DNA of 5,931 bases, from NCBI GenBank assembly GCA_948946035.1, contig CARBKU010000084.1:1-5931 (forward strand). Direction: 5' to 3'. Below are positions 1 to 5,931 of this stretch, piece by piece (the first letter of the stretch is position 1; every line of letters starts with the position of its first letter). Source of the stretch: an uncultured Clostridia bacterium. GTDB taxonomy: Bacteria > Bacillota > Clostridia > TANB77 > CAG-508. Made by a program: the position numbers and the translations under genes. Under the pieces are notes generated by a model. The model was not told the origin of the DNA. It worked only from the letters and a program-made list of their open reading frames with translations, and searched no databases.

Positions 1-28
1 TTCATAAGTAAATATTTTGTTGTATAAT
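1..28 (+). promoter_or_regulatory. Putative sigma-A promoter for the GT51 gene
   Basis: A perfect -10 hexamer TATAAT lies at 23-28. A weak -35 candidate, TTCATA, sits at 1-6 with a 16-base spacer. Transcription would start near 35, leaving a short leader before the ATG at 54. The -10 is convincing; the -35 lies at the window edge and is poor, so the gene could also be read from further upstream. Confidence 0.5.
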
Positions 29-53
29 ATAAAAAAACATATTAGAGGTATTT

Positions 54-743
54 ATGAAAAAAATAATAAAAAAGATAATAATTCTTATATTAATTTTACT
101 GATAATAGTTTCAAGTTTCTTATTTCTAATTGGATTTGGATACTACTCTAAACAACTAAAAGAAAAGCCACTAATTTCAAGAATTGATGAAATTCAAGAA
201 ATTGAAAATTATACTCCATATGAAGAACTTCCATCTAATTATATAAATGCTGTTGTTGCTGTAGAAGACCATAGATATTATGATCATGGAGCAATTGATT
301 TTATTGCAATAATGAGAGCATTTTATACAAATATACGTGACAAAGAATTTGATGAAGGTGGAAGTACAATAACTCAGCAAGTCTCTAAAAATGTAGTATT
401 TAATCAAGATAAAAATATAATTAGAAAGCTAGGCGAAATTTTTGCTGCTTTCGATTTAGAAAAAAATTATAGTAAAAACGAAATACTTGCTTTATATGTA
501 AACACATCTTATTTTGGTGATGGTTACTATGGAATTTATTCTGCTAGCAAGGGGTATTACAATAAAGAACCTAAAGACTTAAACTTAGACGAAGCATCTA
601 TGTTAGCTGGAGTACCTAATGCTCCTTCTGTTTATGCTCCAACTGTAAATCCAGAGCTAGCCAAAAAAAGGCAAAAGCATGTACTTAATAAAATGGTACA
701 ATATGGTTATATATCACAAGAAGAAGCAAGTAAAATACAATAA
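54..743 (+). CDS. Monofunctional peptidoglycan glycosyltransferase (GT51)
   Basis: This 229-residue protein should polymerise lipid II into glycan strands at the outer face of the membrane. Residues 1-30 are a basic tip plus one hydrophobic helix (about 8-29), which fits a signal anchor. The GT51 domain fills the rest. Motif 1 is EDHRYYDHG at 71-79, with E71 the expected catalytic glutamate; motif 2 is GGSTITQQ at 102-109; then RKLGE at 124-128, EILALYVN at 143-150 (E143 is the likely second acidic residue) and YFGDGYYGI at 153-161. It ends just after the GT51 domain, with no transpeptidase domain, so it matches the size of MtgA-type stand-alone enzymes rather than class A PBPs. An AGAGG ribosome binding site at 44-48 lies five bases before the ATG. 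A hairpin terminator follows, so it is probably monocistronic. The family call is firm; whether it is a main or auxiliary polymerase is unknown. Confidence 0.93.
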   Translation: MKKIIKKIIILILILLIIVSSFLFLIGFGYYSKQLKEKPLISRIDEIQEIENYTPYEELPSNYINAVVAVEDHRYYDHGAIDFIAIMRAFYTNIRDKEFDEGGSTITQQVSKNVVFNQDKNIIRKLGEIFAAFDLEKNYSKNEILALYVNTSYFGDGYYGIYSASKGYYNKEPKDLNLDEASMLAGVPNAPSVYAPTVNPELAKKRQKHVLNKMVQYGYISQEEASKIQ

Positions 744-756
744 TGTTAATATATTT

Positions 757-794
757 TAGAAAAATTAGCATGTATATACATGTTAATTTTTTTA
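757..794 (+). terminator. Rho-independent terminator after the GT51 gene
   Basis: A near-perfect inverted repeat is centred between 775 and 776. Arms 760-775 and 776-791 pair along their full length with a single G-T wobble, and weaker pairing extends to 757/794. The right arm ends in a T tract (787-793). It lies 14 bases after the GT51 stop and about 40 bases before the deacetylase gene. The stem is AT-rich, so efficiency is uncertain. The mirrored A tract on the left would let it act weakly on the other strand. Confidence 0.65.
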
Positions 795-833
795 TTTATT
801 CATTTTCTATAAAATTGCTCATAAAATATTAAT

Positions 834-838
834 GGTGA
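834..838 (+). promoter_or_regulatory. Ribosome binding site deciding the deacetylase start
   Basis: GGTGA at 834-838 matches the 3' half of the Shine-Dalgarno consensus and lies five bases before the ATG at 844. The other in-frame ATG, at 832, has only AT-rich sequence upstream and overlaps this site, so 844 is the better start. Confidence 0.5.
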
Positions 839-843
839 AAATA

Positions 844-1629
844 ATGAAAATTTTATTTTTAAAAAGACAACATATTTATTTATTTTTATTTATATTACTT
901 ATAATTTCCTTACTCAGTTTTATCTTTTATCATCCCTTTTCTTTTGCATTTGAATTAACAACAAATAGTAATATTGATGATAATTTAAAAGATAAAATAG
1001 CATCACTTGCAAAAAACGAAGAAAAAATAGCATATTTAACTTTTGATGATGGGCCTACAAAAAAAGCAACACCTAAAATACTTGATATACTAAAAGAGAA
1101 AAATATTAAAGCAACTTTTTTTGTTATAGGCAAATATGTAAAAAATCATCCTGATATTGTAAAACGTGAATATGAAGAAGGTCATTATATTGCAAACCAT
1201 GGATATAACCATAACAATTCCAAATTATATGCAAGTCCAGAAAGTTTTATAAATGAAATTAAAAATACTGATATTGAAATTGGAAAAGCTATTGGTATTG
1301 ATAATTATTGTTCACATATTTTTAGGTTTCCCAATGGATATATGTCTCCAAATAATAAATTTAAGAAAAAAGAAGCTTTAAAGCTTCTATATGATATGGA
1401 TTATACTTATATTGATTGGAATTGCTTAAATAATGATTCTATAAAAAAATACTCTGAAAATCAATTATTAAATAATTTAAAAAAATCTGCTAAAAATAAA
1501 GGTACATTAATTATTTTAATGCATGATACTACTGATGTAAGCAATTCATCTAATGTTTTATATGAATCTATATCTTATTTAGAGTCACAAGGATATGAGT
1601 TTAGAAATTTTTATGATTTAGTCAATTAA
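844..1629 (+). CDS. Membrane-anchored polysaccharide deacetylase (NodB/CE4)
   Basis: This is a CE4 metal-dependent deacetylase, which removes N-acetyl (or O-acetyl) groups from glycans such as peptidoglycan outside the cell. With the start at 844 it has 261 residues (265 if the ATG at 832 is used). Residues 8-29 form one hydrophobic helix, a signal anchor or uncleaved signal. The NodB fold runs from about 62 to the end with all five motifs: TFDDGPT at 66-72 (base and metal aspartates), HGYNH with H119 and H123 as metal ligands, RFPNG at 161-165, DWN at 191-193 and LMHD at 226-229 with the catalytic His. The active site is therefore complete. It lies behind a wall polymerase, which favours peptidoglycan as the substrate (PdaA/PgdA-like), but the sequence does not settle the substrate. 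No strong promoter is visible; TATAAA at 808-813 could serve as a -10. It converges with the prepilin-like gene, only 8 bases away. Confidence 0.9.
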   Translation: MKILFLKRQHIYLFLFILLIISLLSFIFYHPFSFAFELTTNSNIDDNLKDKIASLAKNEEKIAYLTFDDGPTKKATPKILDILKEKNIKATFFVIGKYVKNHPDIVKREYEEGHYIANHGYNHNNSKLYASPESFINEIKNTDIEIGKAIGIDNYCSHIFRFPNGYMSPNNKFKKKEALKLLYDMDYTYIDWNCLNNDSIKKYSENQLLNNLKKSAKNKGTLIILMHDTTDVSNSSNVLYESISYLESQGYEFRNFYDLVN

Positions 1630-1645
1630 AATGCTTTTTAATTTT
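1624..1645. terminator. Weak shared hairpin between convergent genes
   Basis: A perfect 8-bp stem (1624-1631 with 1636-1643) with a TGCT loop spans the 8-base gap between the deacetylase stop and the prepilin-like gene's stop. The stem is entirely A-T and the T tail is only two further bases, so it may act as a weak bidirectional terminator or be chance in such AT-rich DNA. Confidence 0.3.
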
Positions 1646-1658
1646 CTAAATTTATTAT

Positions 1659-2084
1659 TTCTTTTTTTAACCAATATAAACTATAAGTGTTCCAAAATGT
1701 CCAAGATTGTGCATAAGATTTTTGCTTTCCAAATTCTAATGTTCCTGTAGTTGAATTATAAGTTTTGGACATTGTATAAACTTCTTCTCCATCACAAGTA
1801 GACGTATAACTCAAAGTTTTATTTACAATTAAAAAATCATTCATAGTTAAATTATTATATCCTTCTATATTATCTACTGTAACTGTTTGATCATATCTTG
1901 TACTAAGGTCTGCTTGTATTAAAATCATATATGTTGATATTCCTTCTTCAAACTTATTTCTTGCAATTTTTTTTATATATTCTGAAATTTCTTCTGCTGT
2001 TTTATCTATTAAAGGATTTTCTTCATCATTTTCTATTCCATAATCTTCAAGTGCTTTCGATAATTTATATTTAAAATCATTCAA
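1659..2084 (-). repeat. Second copy of tandem protein module in the prepilin-like gene
   Basis: This encodes restored residues 315-456. It starts with an amphipathic helix region (DFKYKLSKALEDYG, then EYIKKIARNKFEEG), followed by ADLSTRYDQT, NIEGY, DFLIVNK, TGTLEFGKQKS and SWTFWNTYSLYWLKK. The same order of blocks appears in the first copy about 162 codons upstream, so this is an internal duplication. The best-conserved DNA blocks lie at about 1686-1706 and 2172-2192. I do not recognise the fold. Confidence 0.8.
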
Positions 2085-2144
2085 GTTTTCTTTTTTACTT
2101 GCTGATGAATTAGTTGTGACATTATTTTGATTTACATCTTGTAC

Positions 2145-2564
2145 AGTTCGCTTTATTGCATATAAATCGTAAGTATTCCAAAATGTCCAAGAAGTCTTAC
2201 TTACAAAAGACTTTTGTTTACCTAATGTTAAAGTACCACTTTGTTTGTCATAAAATTTTTCTATAGTACAACTTTCTTCTCTATCATTATAATTTGTACA
2301 TACCATATTTTTATTTACAGTAATAAAATCCTCAGCATCAAAATTTTCATATCCTTCTATATTAGTTAATGAAAAAGTTTGCGTATATCTTGAATTTAAA
2401 TCTGATTTTATTAATACTATATTTGACTCTTTACCTTCTTGATAATTTTTATCTGCTAATATTTTTATATTATTTATATATTCATTTGCTGTTTGCGTGT
2501 CTAAAGTTTTTACTCCTAAGTTCGTAATTGTTTGTGCTATCTCTTTTTTATATTTTTCTAACTC
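2145..2564 (-). repeat. First copy of tandem protein module in the prepilin-like gene
   Basis: This encodes restored residues 155-294: IELEKYKKEIAQTITNLG, EYINNIKILADKNYQEG, SDLNSRYTQT, NIEGYENF, DFITVNKN, SGTLTLGKQKS and SWTFWNTYDLYAIKR. It matches the second copy block for block but is diverged enough to be an old duplication. This copy has two cysteines ten residues apart (restored 243 and 253), whereas the second has only one (411), so a disulphide would be specific to copy one. Confidence 0.8.
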
Positions 2565-3035
2565 TATTTTGCTTTCGTCATTTTCTTCATTATTGTCGCC
2601 ATTTTGATCATCATTTTTATTATTGTACTCATCTATTATTCTTAACTTGTCATCTATTTTAAATATATATTTTCTATATGTAACAAGTACATATTTAGGA
2701 TTATCTACTTGTATTATGTCTGTTGTTGCTGTTTTTTCACTTATGTATTCTATTGTAGTAACATCTTGTCTTCCGCTTAATTCATTGCAATCAGTTATTA
2801 TAGTTTCTCTCTTTTCTTCTGTTAATATTCTAATTTTTATTTCTTGTAGCATTAACTCTAAAGTTTCTTTTGCTTCTACATAATCTGTTATTTCTTTTGC
2901 AGTTTGCGCTTTTTTTAATAACCCTTGTTCTCCTGTTAATGTTAATATTGCTACTCCTGATAAAATTAAAAGTACAATAATTGTGATGACTAAGGCTATT
3001 AATGTAATTCCGTTTATTTTCTTTCATATTAGTAT

Positions 3036-3040
3036 CTCCT
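3036..3040 (-). promoter_or_regulatory. Ribosome binding site of the prepilin-like gene
   Basis: On the minus strand AGGAG lies eight bases before the ATG at 3025-3027. It matters because it fixes the true start upstream of the frameshift, and so shows that the internal ATG at 2852 is not the original start. Confidence 0.75.
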
Positions 3041-3083
3041 CTTTTGTTTTATGCCTCTTTGTTATATATTTCTTTTTCTGTAT

Positions 3084-3112
3084 ATTATATTATTTTAAAT
3101 TTTGTTTTTCAA
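3084..3112 (-). promoter_or_regulatory. Strong sigma-A promoter of the prepilin-like gene
   Basis: On the minus strand TTGAAA (3107-3112) is followed by exactly 17 bases and then a perfect TATAAT (3084-3089). Transcription should begin near 3077, giving a leader of about 50 bases before the ATG. Its good condition suggests the gene was active recently, or still is if the frameshift is not real. Confidence 0.75.
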
Positions 3113-3142
3113 TAGTTTTTTATCTTTAAGTTTCGTTTTTTT

Positions 3143-3455
3143 ATCTTAATGTATAATAAATTGTTACTAGATAATGCTTTTTTGAGTTTAATATTTTGAA
3201 AATACTGATATATAAATATTTATGCAGTATCGAATGTGATTGAAATACATTTAAAAATTCTTTGAAATATATGGAGTAATGTTCACGTCGAGCGTAGCGA
3301 GGACTAAGTGAAAGAGGCTCCACATATTTCATTAGAATTTTTTTATGTATGTAATGAACCGAGATACAAAGAAATATTTATATATCAGTATTTTAATAGA
3401 ATAATATTAGTAAAAGTATTATCTAGTAACAATAAATTATATACATAAAAAAGAT
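3143..3455. repeat. ~300 bp imperfect palindromic (MITE-like or fold-back) element
   Basis: The core runs 3149-3446 and folds on itself along almost all its length. The strongest paired blocks are 3161-3181 with 3412-3432 (21 bp, one mismatch), 3199-3221 with 3372-3394 (23 bp, perfect), about 3253-3276 with 3318-3342 (a few mismatches) and 3282-3286 with 3308-3312. Segments between blocks have equal or nearly equal lengths on both sides and share scattered identity, so the arms are one diverged inverted repeat. Pairing continues weakly out to 3143/3455. The tip at 3287-3307 is strikingly GC-rich for this DNA (contains CGAGCGTAGCGAG). No transposase is encoded and no clear target duplication is visible. 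The layout fits a MITE or fold-back element; a structured RNA is the alternative. Confidence 0.75.
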
Positions 3456-3486
3456 GAATTTGTATCTATTTTATACAATTCATCTT
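3447..3486 (-). terminator. Rho-independent terminator behind the phage-like relic
   Basis: Read on the minus strand, a stem forms between 3473-3486 and 3451-3465 (14 paired bases with one bulge, 7-base loop) and is followed at once by six T. It begins 6 bases after the relic ORF's TAA at 3493-3495. On the plus strand there is no T run, so it serves leftward transcription. Its A/T tract abuts the palindromic element. Confidence 0.75.
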
Positions 3487-3492
3487 CTAAAT

Positions 3493-3873
3493 TTATAAAT
3501 TATTTCTTCCAATTATTTGATAAATATATCCAGTTTCTCTACTCCAACTACTTCCAGATGCATCTGTTTGAAAAGTAATTGAATTTTCAATAACATTAGT
3601 AATTATTATAATACACATTGCACTTGCTCAAGCCACTCCTCCAACATACTTTAAATCTCCACTATTTATTGGTAATTATATATATTCTTTAGTTACTATT
3701 TGTTAAAACATACGAGTTTTATTGCCTAATCAAAATATGATTTCATAATAATCATAATCGTTAATTGAATTATTATCAAAAGTTATTGTTCTACTATGCA
3801 TTGCATCATAAATTCATTTTTCATTTTATCATTTGTTTCCATTTATTATTCTCCCATATTTCTTAATTTTCAT
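3493..3873 (-). pseudogene. Relic of a phage tail/appendage-like protein, C-terminal part
   Basis: One minus-strand frame reads coherently for 127 codons from ATG at 3871-3873 to TAA at 3493-3495. It contains blocks such as EKxIYDAMHSRTITFDNN, INDYDYYEII, INSGDLKYVGG, NSITFQTDASGSSWSRE and the ending GYIYQIIGRNNL. The order (SRTITF, then a DYDYYEI strand, a closing I-x-IIG) resembles the C-terminal domain of phage tail-fibre and other virion appendage proteins; that is a recognition by pattern, not a search result. The frame is broken by seven stops: TGA at 3829-3831, 3814-3816, 3730-3732 and 3628-3630, and TAA at 3826-3828, 3703-3705 and 3676-3678. No frameshift is needed. The ATG at 3873 has no ribosome binding site, and the first ~35 codons are less convincing than the rest. 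It cannot make a full protein under the standard code. Confidence 0.55.
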
Positions 3874-3950
3874 TATTATAGCATTCTTATAAATTACAGC
3901 CAATAAAAATAATTGTTTTTATTTAATAAAATCAACATAAAAATATGGGC

Positions 3951-5931
3951 TTACATAATTACCTCTATTTTATAAATTCTGTCTTTTCCATCCAATTGTA
4001 TTCTCATTTTATCTTCATCTTTGTTTTCTAAATCATTTCCATCATTATTTTTTATTTCTGCACCATTTACAATAACCTTTTCAATTCCAGTATTTTTACC
4101 ATTAGGATTTTTTATGCTAATATTATATATACTTTCTTTCCATTTATATTGAATTTGATACTCTTTCCACTCTTTTGGTATACAAGGTCTAAAAGTTATA
4201 AAACCTTTATCAATTTTTAATCCTAAAATATTTTCTATTCCAACTTTACAATACCAACTACTAGAGCCTGTATACCAAGTCCATCCTCCTCTTCCTGCTA
4301 AATTCCCAACTCCATAAATATCTGCGGGTATAACATATGGTTCAACTTTATATTTGTTGCTAGCTTCTTTAGTTCTGCTATGCTCTATTGGATTTATCAT
4401 TTTATATAATTCTAATGCTTTATCTCCAAATCCTAATAAACTTTCTGCATATATTACCCATATTGCAGCATGTGTGTATTGTCCACCATTTTCTCTTACA
4501 CCAGGCATATAAGCTTTTATATAACCTGGTTCAAATTTGCTTTTTTCAAATGGTGGGTCTAAAAGTTTTATAATTCCATTTTCTCTATCTATTAGGTGAT
4601 TTTCAAGGCTTTCCAATGAAATAAATTTCTTATCATTATCTCCTGCATTTGAAATAATGCTCCAACTTTGTGCAATACTATCAATTCTGCATTCTTCATT
4701 TTCCATACTTCCTAAAGTATCTCCATCATCTGTAAATGCTCTTTTATACCATCTTCCATCCCAACCTATTGAATTTAAAGTTTTCTTTAGTTTTACCTTT
4801 ATTTCTTCATATTTTTTAGCTAATTCAGCATCTCCTTTTTCTTTTATTACTGGTATAAATCTATCAAGTATATGATATAAGAAAAATCCTAGCCATACAC
4901 TTTCTCCTTTTCCTTTACTACCTACGTTACTTAATCCATCATTCCAGTCACCTGCACCAATTTTAGGCAATCCATTTTCTCCAAAATCCAATGTTTTTTC
5001 TATTGCTTTTATGCAATGATTATATATACTTTCTTCTTGAGTTGAATATTCGTATTTATTGTATCTTTCGATTTCATTTTCTTTTAATATTTCTCCTTGT
5101 AAGTATGGTGTATTTATATCTAATATCGAGTTATCTCCAGTAAAGTCTATATATTCCATTGTTACATATACCATCCATAATAAGTCATCGGATATTCTTG
5201 TTCTAATTCCTCTTTTTGTATCTGGATGCCACCAATGTTGTACATCACCTTCTAAAAATTGATGTCTACTATGAATTATAACTTGATTTTTTAAAATTTC
5301 TGGATTTATATACTTTAACCCTATTGTATCTTGTAACTGATCCCTAAATCCAAATGCTCCACCTGATTGATACAAACCGCTTCTTCCTAAAAGTCTACTA
5401 CAAATTGTCTGATAAGGTACCCATCCATTTAGTAATATATTTAAAGATTCTAAAGGTGTATATACTTGAATTTTTCCTAATAATTCTTTCCAATAATTTT
5501 TTACTTTTTCTAATTCTTGTTTACAATTTAATATCTTTTGATATTTATAAGCTATATTTTTACACTCAATTTGTTCTTCATCTGCACCTAAAATTAAAGA
5601 AATTTCTTTTTCTTGAAAGTTTTCCAGTTCAATTTCTACTTCATATGCTATACATGGCTTTTTACCTAGAGAATTTTCATTGTTCAATTTTAATTTTTTT
5701 AATCCATCAGGATTGCTAATTCCTCCTGTTCCTAAAAAGAAGTTCTTGTCTCCTGTATATGATATTATATTTTCACTAGATGAAACATACATTTTAGTTT
5801 TTTCAAAATCATCTTTATATAAATTTTTTGCAAAAATCATATTATTATTTTTATCAAAATTAACATTTATATATCCATTTGTCTTTATTTCGTCTTCTCC
5901 TAAAACTGGTTTTACATAATAGTATATTTTT
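3951..5931 (-). CDS. GH94 phosphorylase-type protein, C-terminal part (5' end outside window)
   Basis: The frame is open to the right edge, giving 659 visible residues; an ATG at 5838-5840 is internal, because clear family sequence (YYVKPVLGEDE, residues 4-14) lies before it. Up to about residue 120 is the beta-sandwich domain with SYTGD at 57-61. The (alpha/alpha)6 domain follows with FRDQ (195-198), EGDVQHWWHP (227-236), RTRISDDLLW (243-252), GAGDWNDG (325-332, containing the expected catalytic acid Asp), GESVWLG (342-348), ENGGQYTH (480-487) and GRGGWTWYTGSSSW (546-559), the last two supplying the His and Thr-Gly expected to bind phosphate. A C-terminal beta domain closes it. The active site looks intact. 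The motif wording best fits the GH94 module of cyclic beta-1,2-glucan synthases (very large, with an N-terminal GT84 domain) or 1,2-beta-oligoglucan phosphorylases (about 1100 residues); the missing N-terminus would decide. It lies 77 bases upstream of the relic ORF with no clear terminator between. Confidence 0.9.
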   Translation of the reverse strand, partial: KIYYYVKPVLGEDEIKTNGYINVNFDKNNNMIFAKNLYKDDFEKTKMYVSSSENIISYTGDKNFFLGTGGISNPDGLKKLKLNNENSLGKKPCIAYEVEIELENFQEKEISLILGADEEQIECKNIAYKYQKILNCKQELEKVKNYWKELLGKIQVYTPLESLNILLNGWVPYQTICSRLLGRSGLYQSGGAFGFRDQLQDTIGLKYINPEILKNQVIIHSRHQFLEGDVQHWWHPDTKRGIRTRISDDLLWMVYVTMEYIDFTGDNSILDINTPYLQGEILKENEIERYNKYEYSTQEESIYNHCIKAIEKTLDFGENGLPKIGAGDWNDGLSNVGSKGKGESVWLGFFLYHILDRFIPVIKEKGDAELAKKYEEIKVKLKKTLNSIGWDGRWYKRAFTDDGDTLGSMENEECRIDSIAQSWSIISNAGDNDKKFISLESLENHLIDRENGIIKLLDPPFEKSKFEPGYIKAYMPGVRENGGQYTHAAIWVIYAESLLGFGDKALELYKMINPIEHSRTKEASNKYKVEPYVIPADIYGVGNLAGRGGWTWYTGSSSWYCKVGIENILGLKIDKGFITFRPCIPKEWKEYQIQYKWKESIYNISIKNPNGKNTGIEKVIVNGAEIKNNDGNDLENKDEDKMRIQLDGKDRIYKIEVIM

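Larger units (their letters stand above)
1638..3027 (-). pseudogene. Prepilin-like surface protein, frameshifted near its start
   Basis: The start is clear: ATG at 3025-3027, AGGAG eight bases upstream, and a strong promoter. Frame 0 reads MKENK and then leaves the expected sequence. Shifting +1 at the C at 3012 gives GITLIALVITIIVLL and the rest of a prepilin leader helix, then GEQGLLKKAQTAKE, with the frame open to the stop at 1638. The restored protein would be about 462 residues. The leader resembles type IV prepilin/pseudopilin signals, with cleavage expected before ITLIA; position 5 is Ala rather than the classic Glu, as in many clostridial proteins of this style. After the helix come an alpha/beta stretch (to about 135), an Asn/Asp/Glu-rich linker (about 136-153) and two related modules (155-294 and 315-456). 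The largest intact ORF starts at an internal ATG (2850-2852, 404 residues) without the leader and should not be exported. A base insertion or deletion, assembly error or recoding could explain the break. Function is unknown; extracellular pilus-like or adhesive display is inferred. Confidence 0.75.

Noticed and set aside
177..1133. Minus-strand ORFs opposite the GT51 and deacetylase genes (177-407 and 930-1133)
   Set aside because: They overlap conserved motifs of well-supported plus-strand genes and have no features of their own.
2830..3027. 65-codon minus-strand ORF starting at the good ATG
   Set aside because: It is the frame-0 reading of the frameshifted prepilin gene. After MKENK its composition (many Asn, Arg, Ser) is that of an out-of-frame read, while the +1 frame gives a canonical prepilin leader.
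3141..3332. 63-codon minus-strand ORF with its start near the palindrome's centre
   Set aside because: It lies wholly within one arm and the tip of the palindromic element, has no ribosome binding site that I can see, and its sequence is explained by the inverted repeat.
3493..3873. True alternative genetic code (TGA=Trp and TAA=Gln) in use here
   Set aside because: Neighbouring genes end in TAA and use TGG for Trp, and I know of no bacterial or phage code reassigning both codons. Decay by transitions is simpler, so the region is listed as a relic.
3902..3923. Hairpin downstream of the GH94 stop (8-bp stem 3902-3909 with 3916-3923)
   Set aside because: The stem is purely A-T and no T tract follows on the minus strand; expected by chance in such AT-rich DNA.
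5838..5840. ATG at 5840 as the start of the GH94 gene
   Set aside because: The frame is open for 30 more codons to the window edge, those codons encode conserved family sequence (YYVKPVLGEDE), and no ribosome binding site precedes the ATG.
4388..5919. Several plus-strand ORFs of 60-120 codons opposite the GH94 gene
   Set aside because: They are Leu/Phe/Ser/Ile-rich antisense shadows of a strongly conserved coding region, with no ribosome binding sites or recognisable motifs.
1..5931. CRISPR array, tRNA or rRNA genes, known riboswitches
   Set aside because: I saw no regularly spaced repeats, tRNA cloverleaf-like GC-rich segments, rRNA motifs or recognisable riboswitch cores on either strand.

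Overview
The window is very AT-rich, with short AT-only spacers, strong AGGAG-type ribosome binding sites, TAA stops and a prepilin leader of the GITLIALV type. This points to a low-GC Bacillota, most likely an anaerobic Clostridia-type (perhaps gut) bacterium. That assignment is inferred from composition and protein style, not from a marker gene.

Layout. (1) Positions 1-1629, plus strand: two cell-wall genes. The first is a stand-alone membrane-anchored GT51 peptidoglycan glycosyltransferase with its own promoter and a downstream hairpin terminator. The second is a membrane-anchored NodB-type polysaccharide deacetylase with a complete active site. (2) Positions 1638-3027, minus strand, convergent with the deacetylase: a prepilin-like surface protein whose reading frame is broken within the first few codons. 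It has a textbook promoter, a good ribosome binding site and the class III leader/transmembrane helix in the +1 frame, followed by two tandem copies of a module I do not recognise. (3) Positions about 3143-3450: a ~300 bp, nearly full-length imperfect palindrome with a GC-rich tip, looking like a MITE or fold-back element. (4) Positions about 3487-3873, minus strand: a relic ORF that resembles the C-terminal end of a phage or tail-fibre structural protein. It has seven in-frame stop codons and no frameshift, and a rho-independent terminator lies directly behind it. (5) Positions 3951-5931, minus strand: the C-terminal ~660 residues of a GH94 phosphorylase-type protein, running off the right edge. 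It most resembles the GH94 module of cyclic beta-1,2-glucan synthases or 1,2-beta-oligoglucan phosphorylases.

Taken together, the intact genes concern the cell envelope and extracellular glycans: peptidoglycan polymerisation, glycan deacetylation and beta-glucan synthesis or phosphorolysis. The middle of the window is a decay zone holding a broken prepilin gene, a palindromic element and a nonsense-riddled phage-like relic. The most unusual signals are the stop-codon pattern of that relic, the long palindrome, and the frameshift that cuts the prepilin leader off its body.
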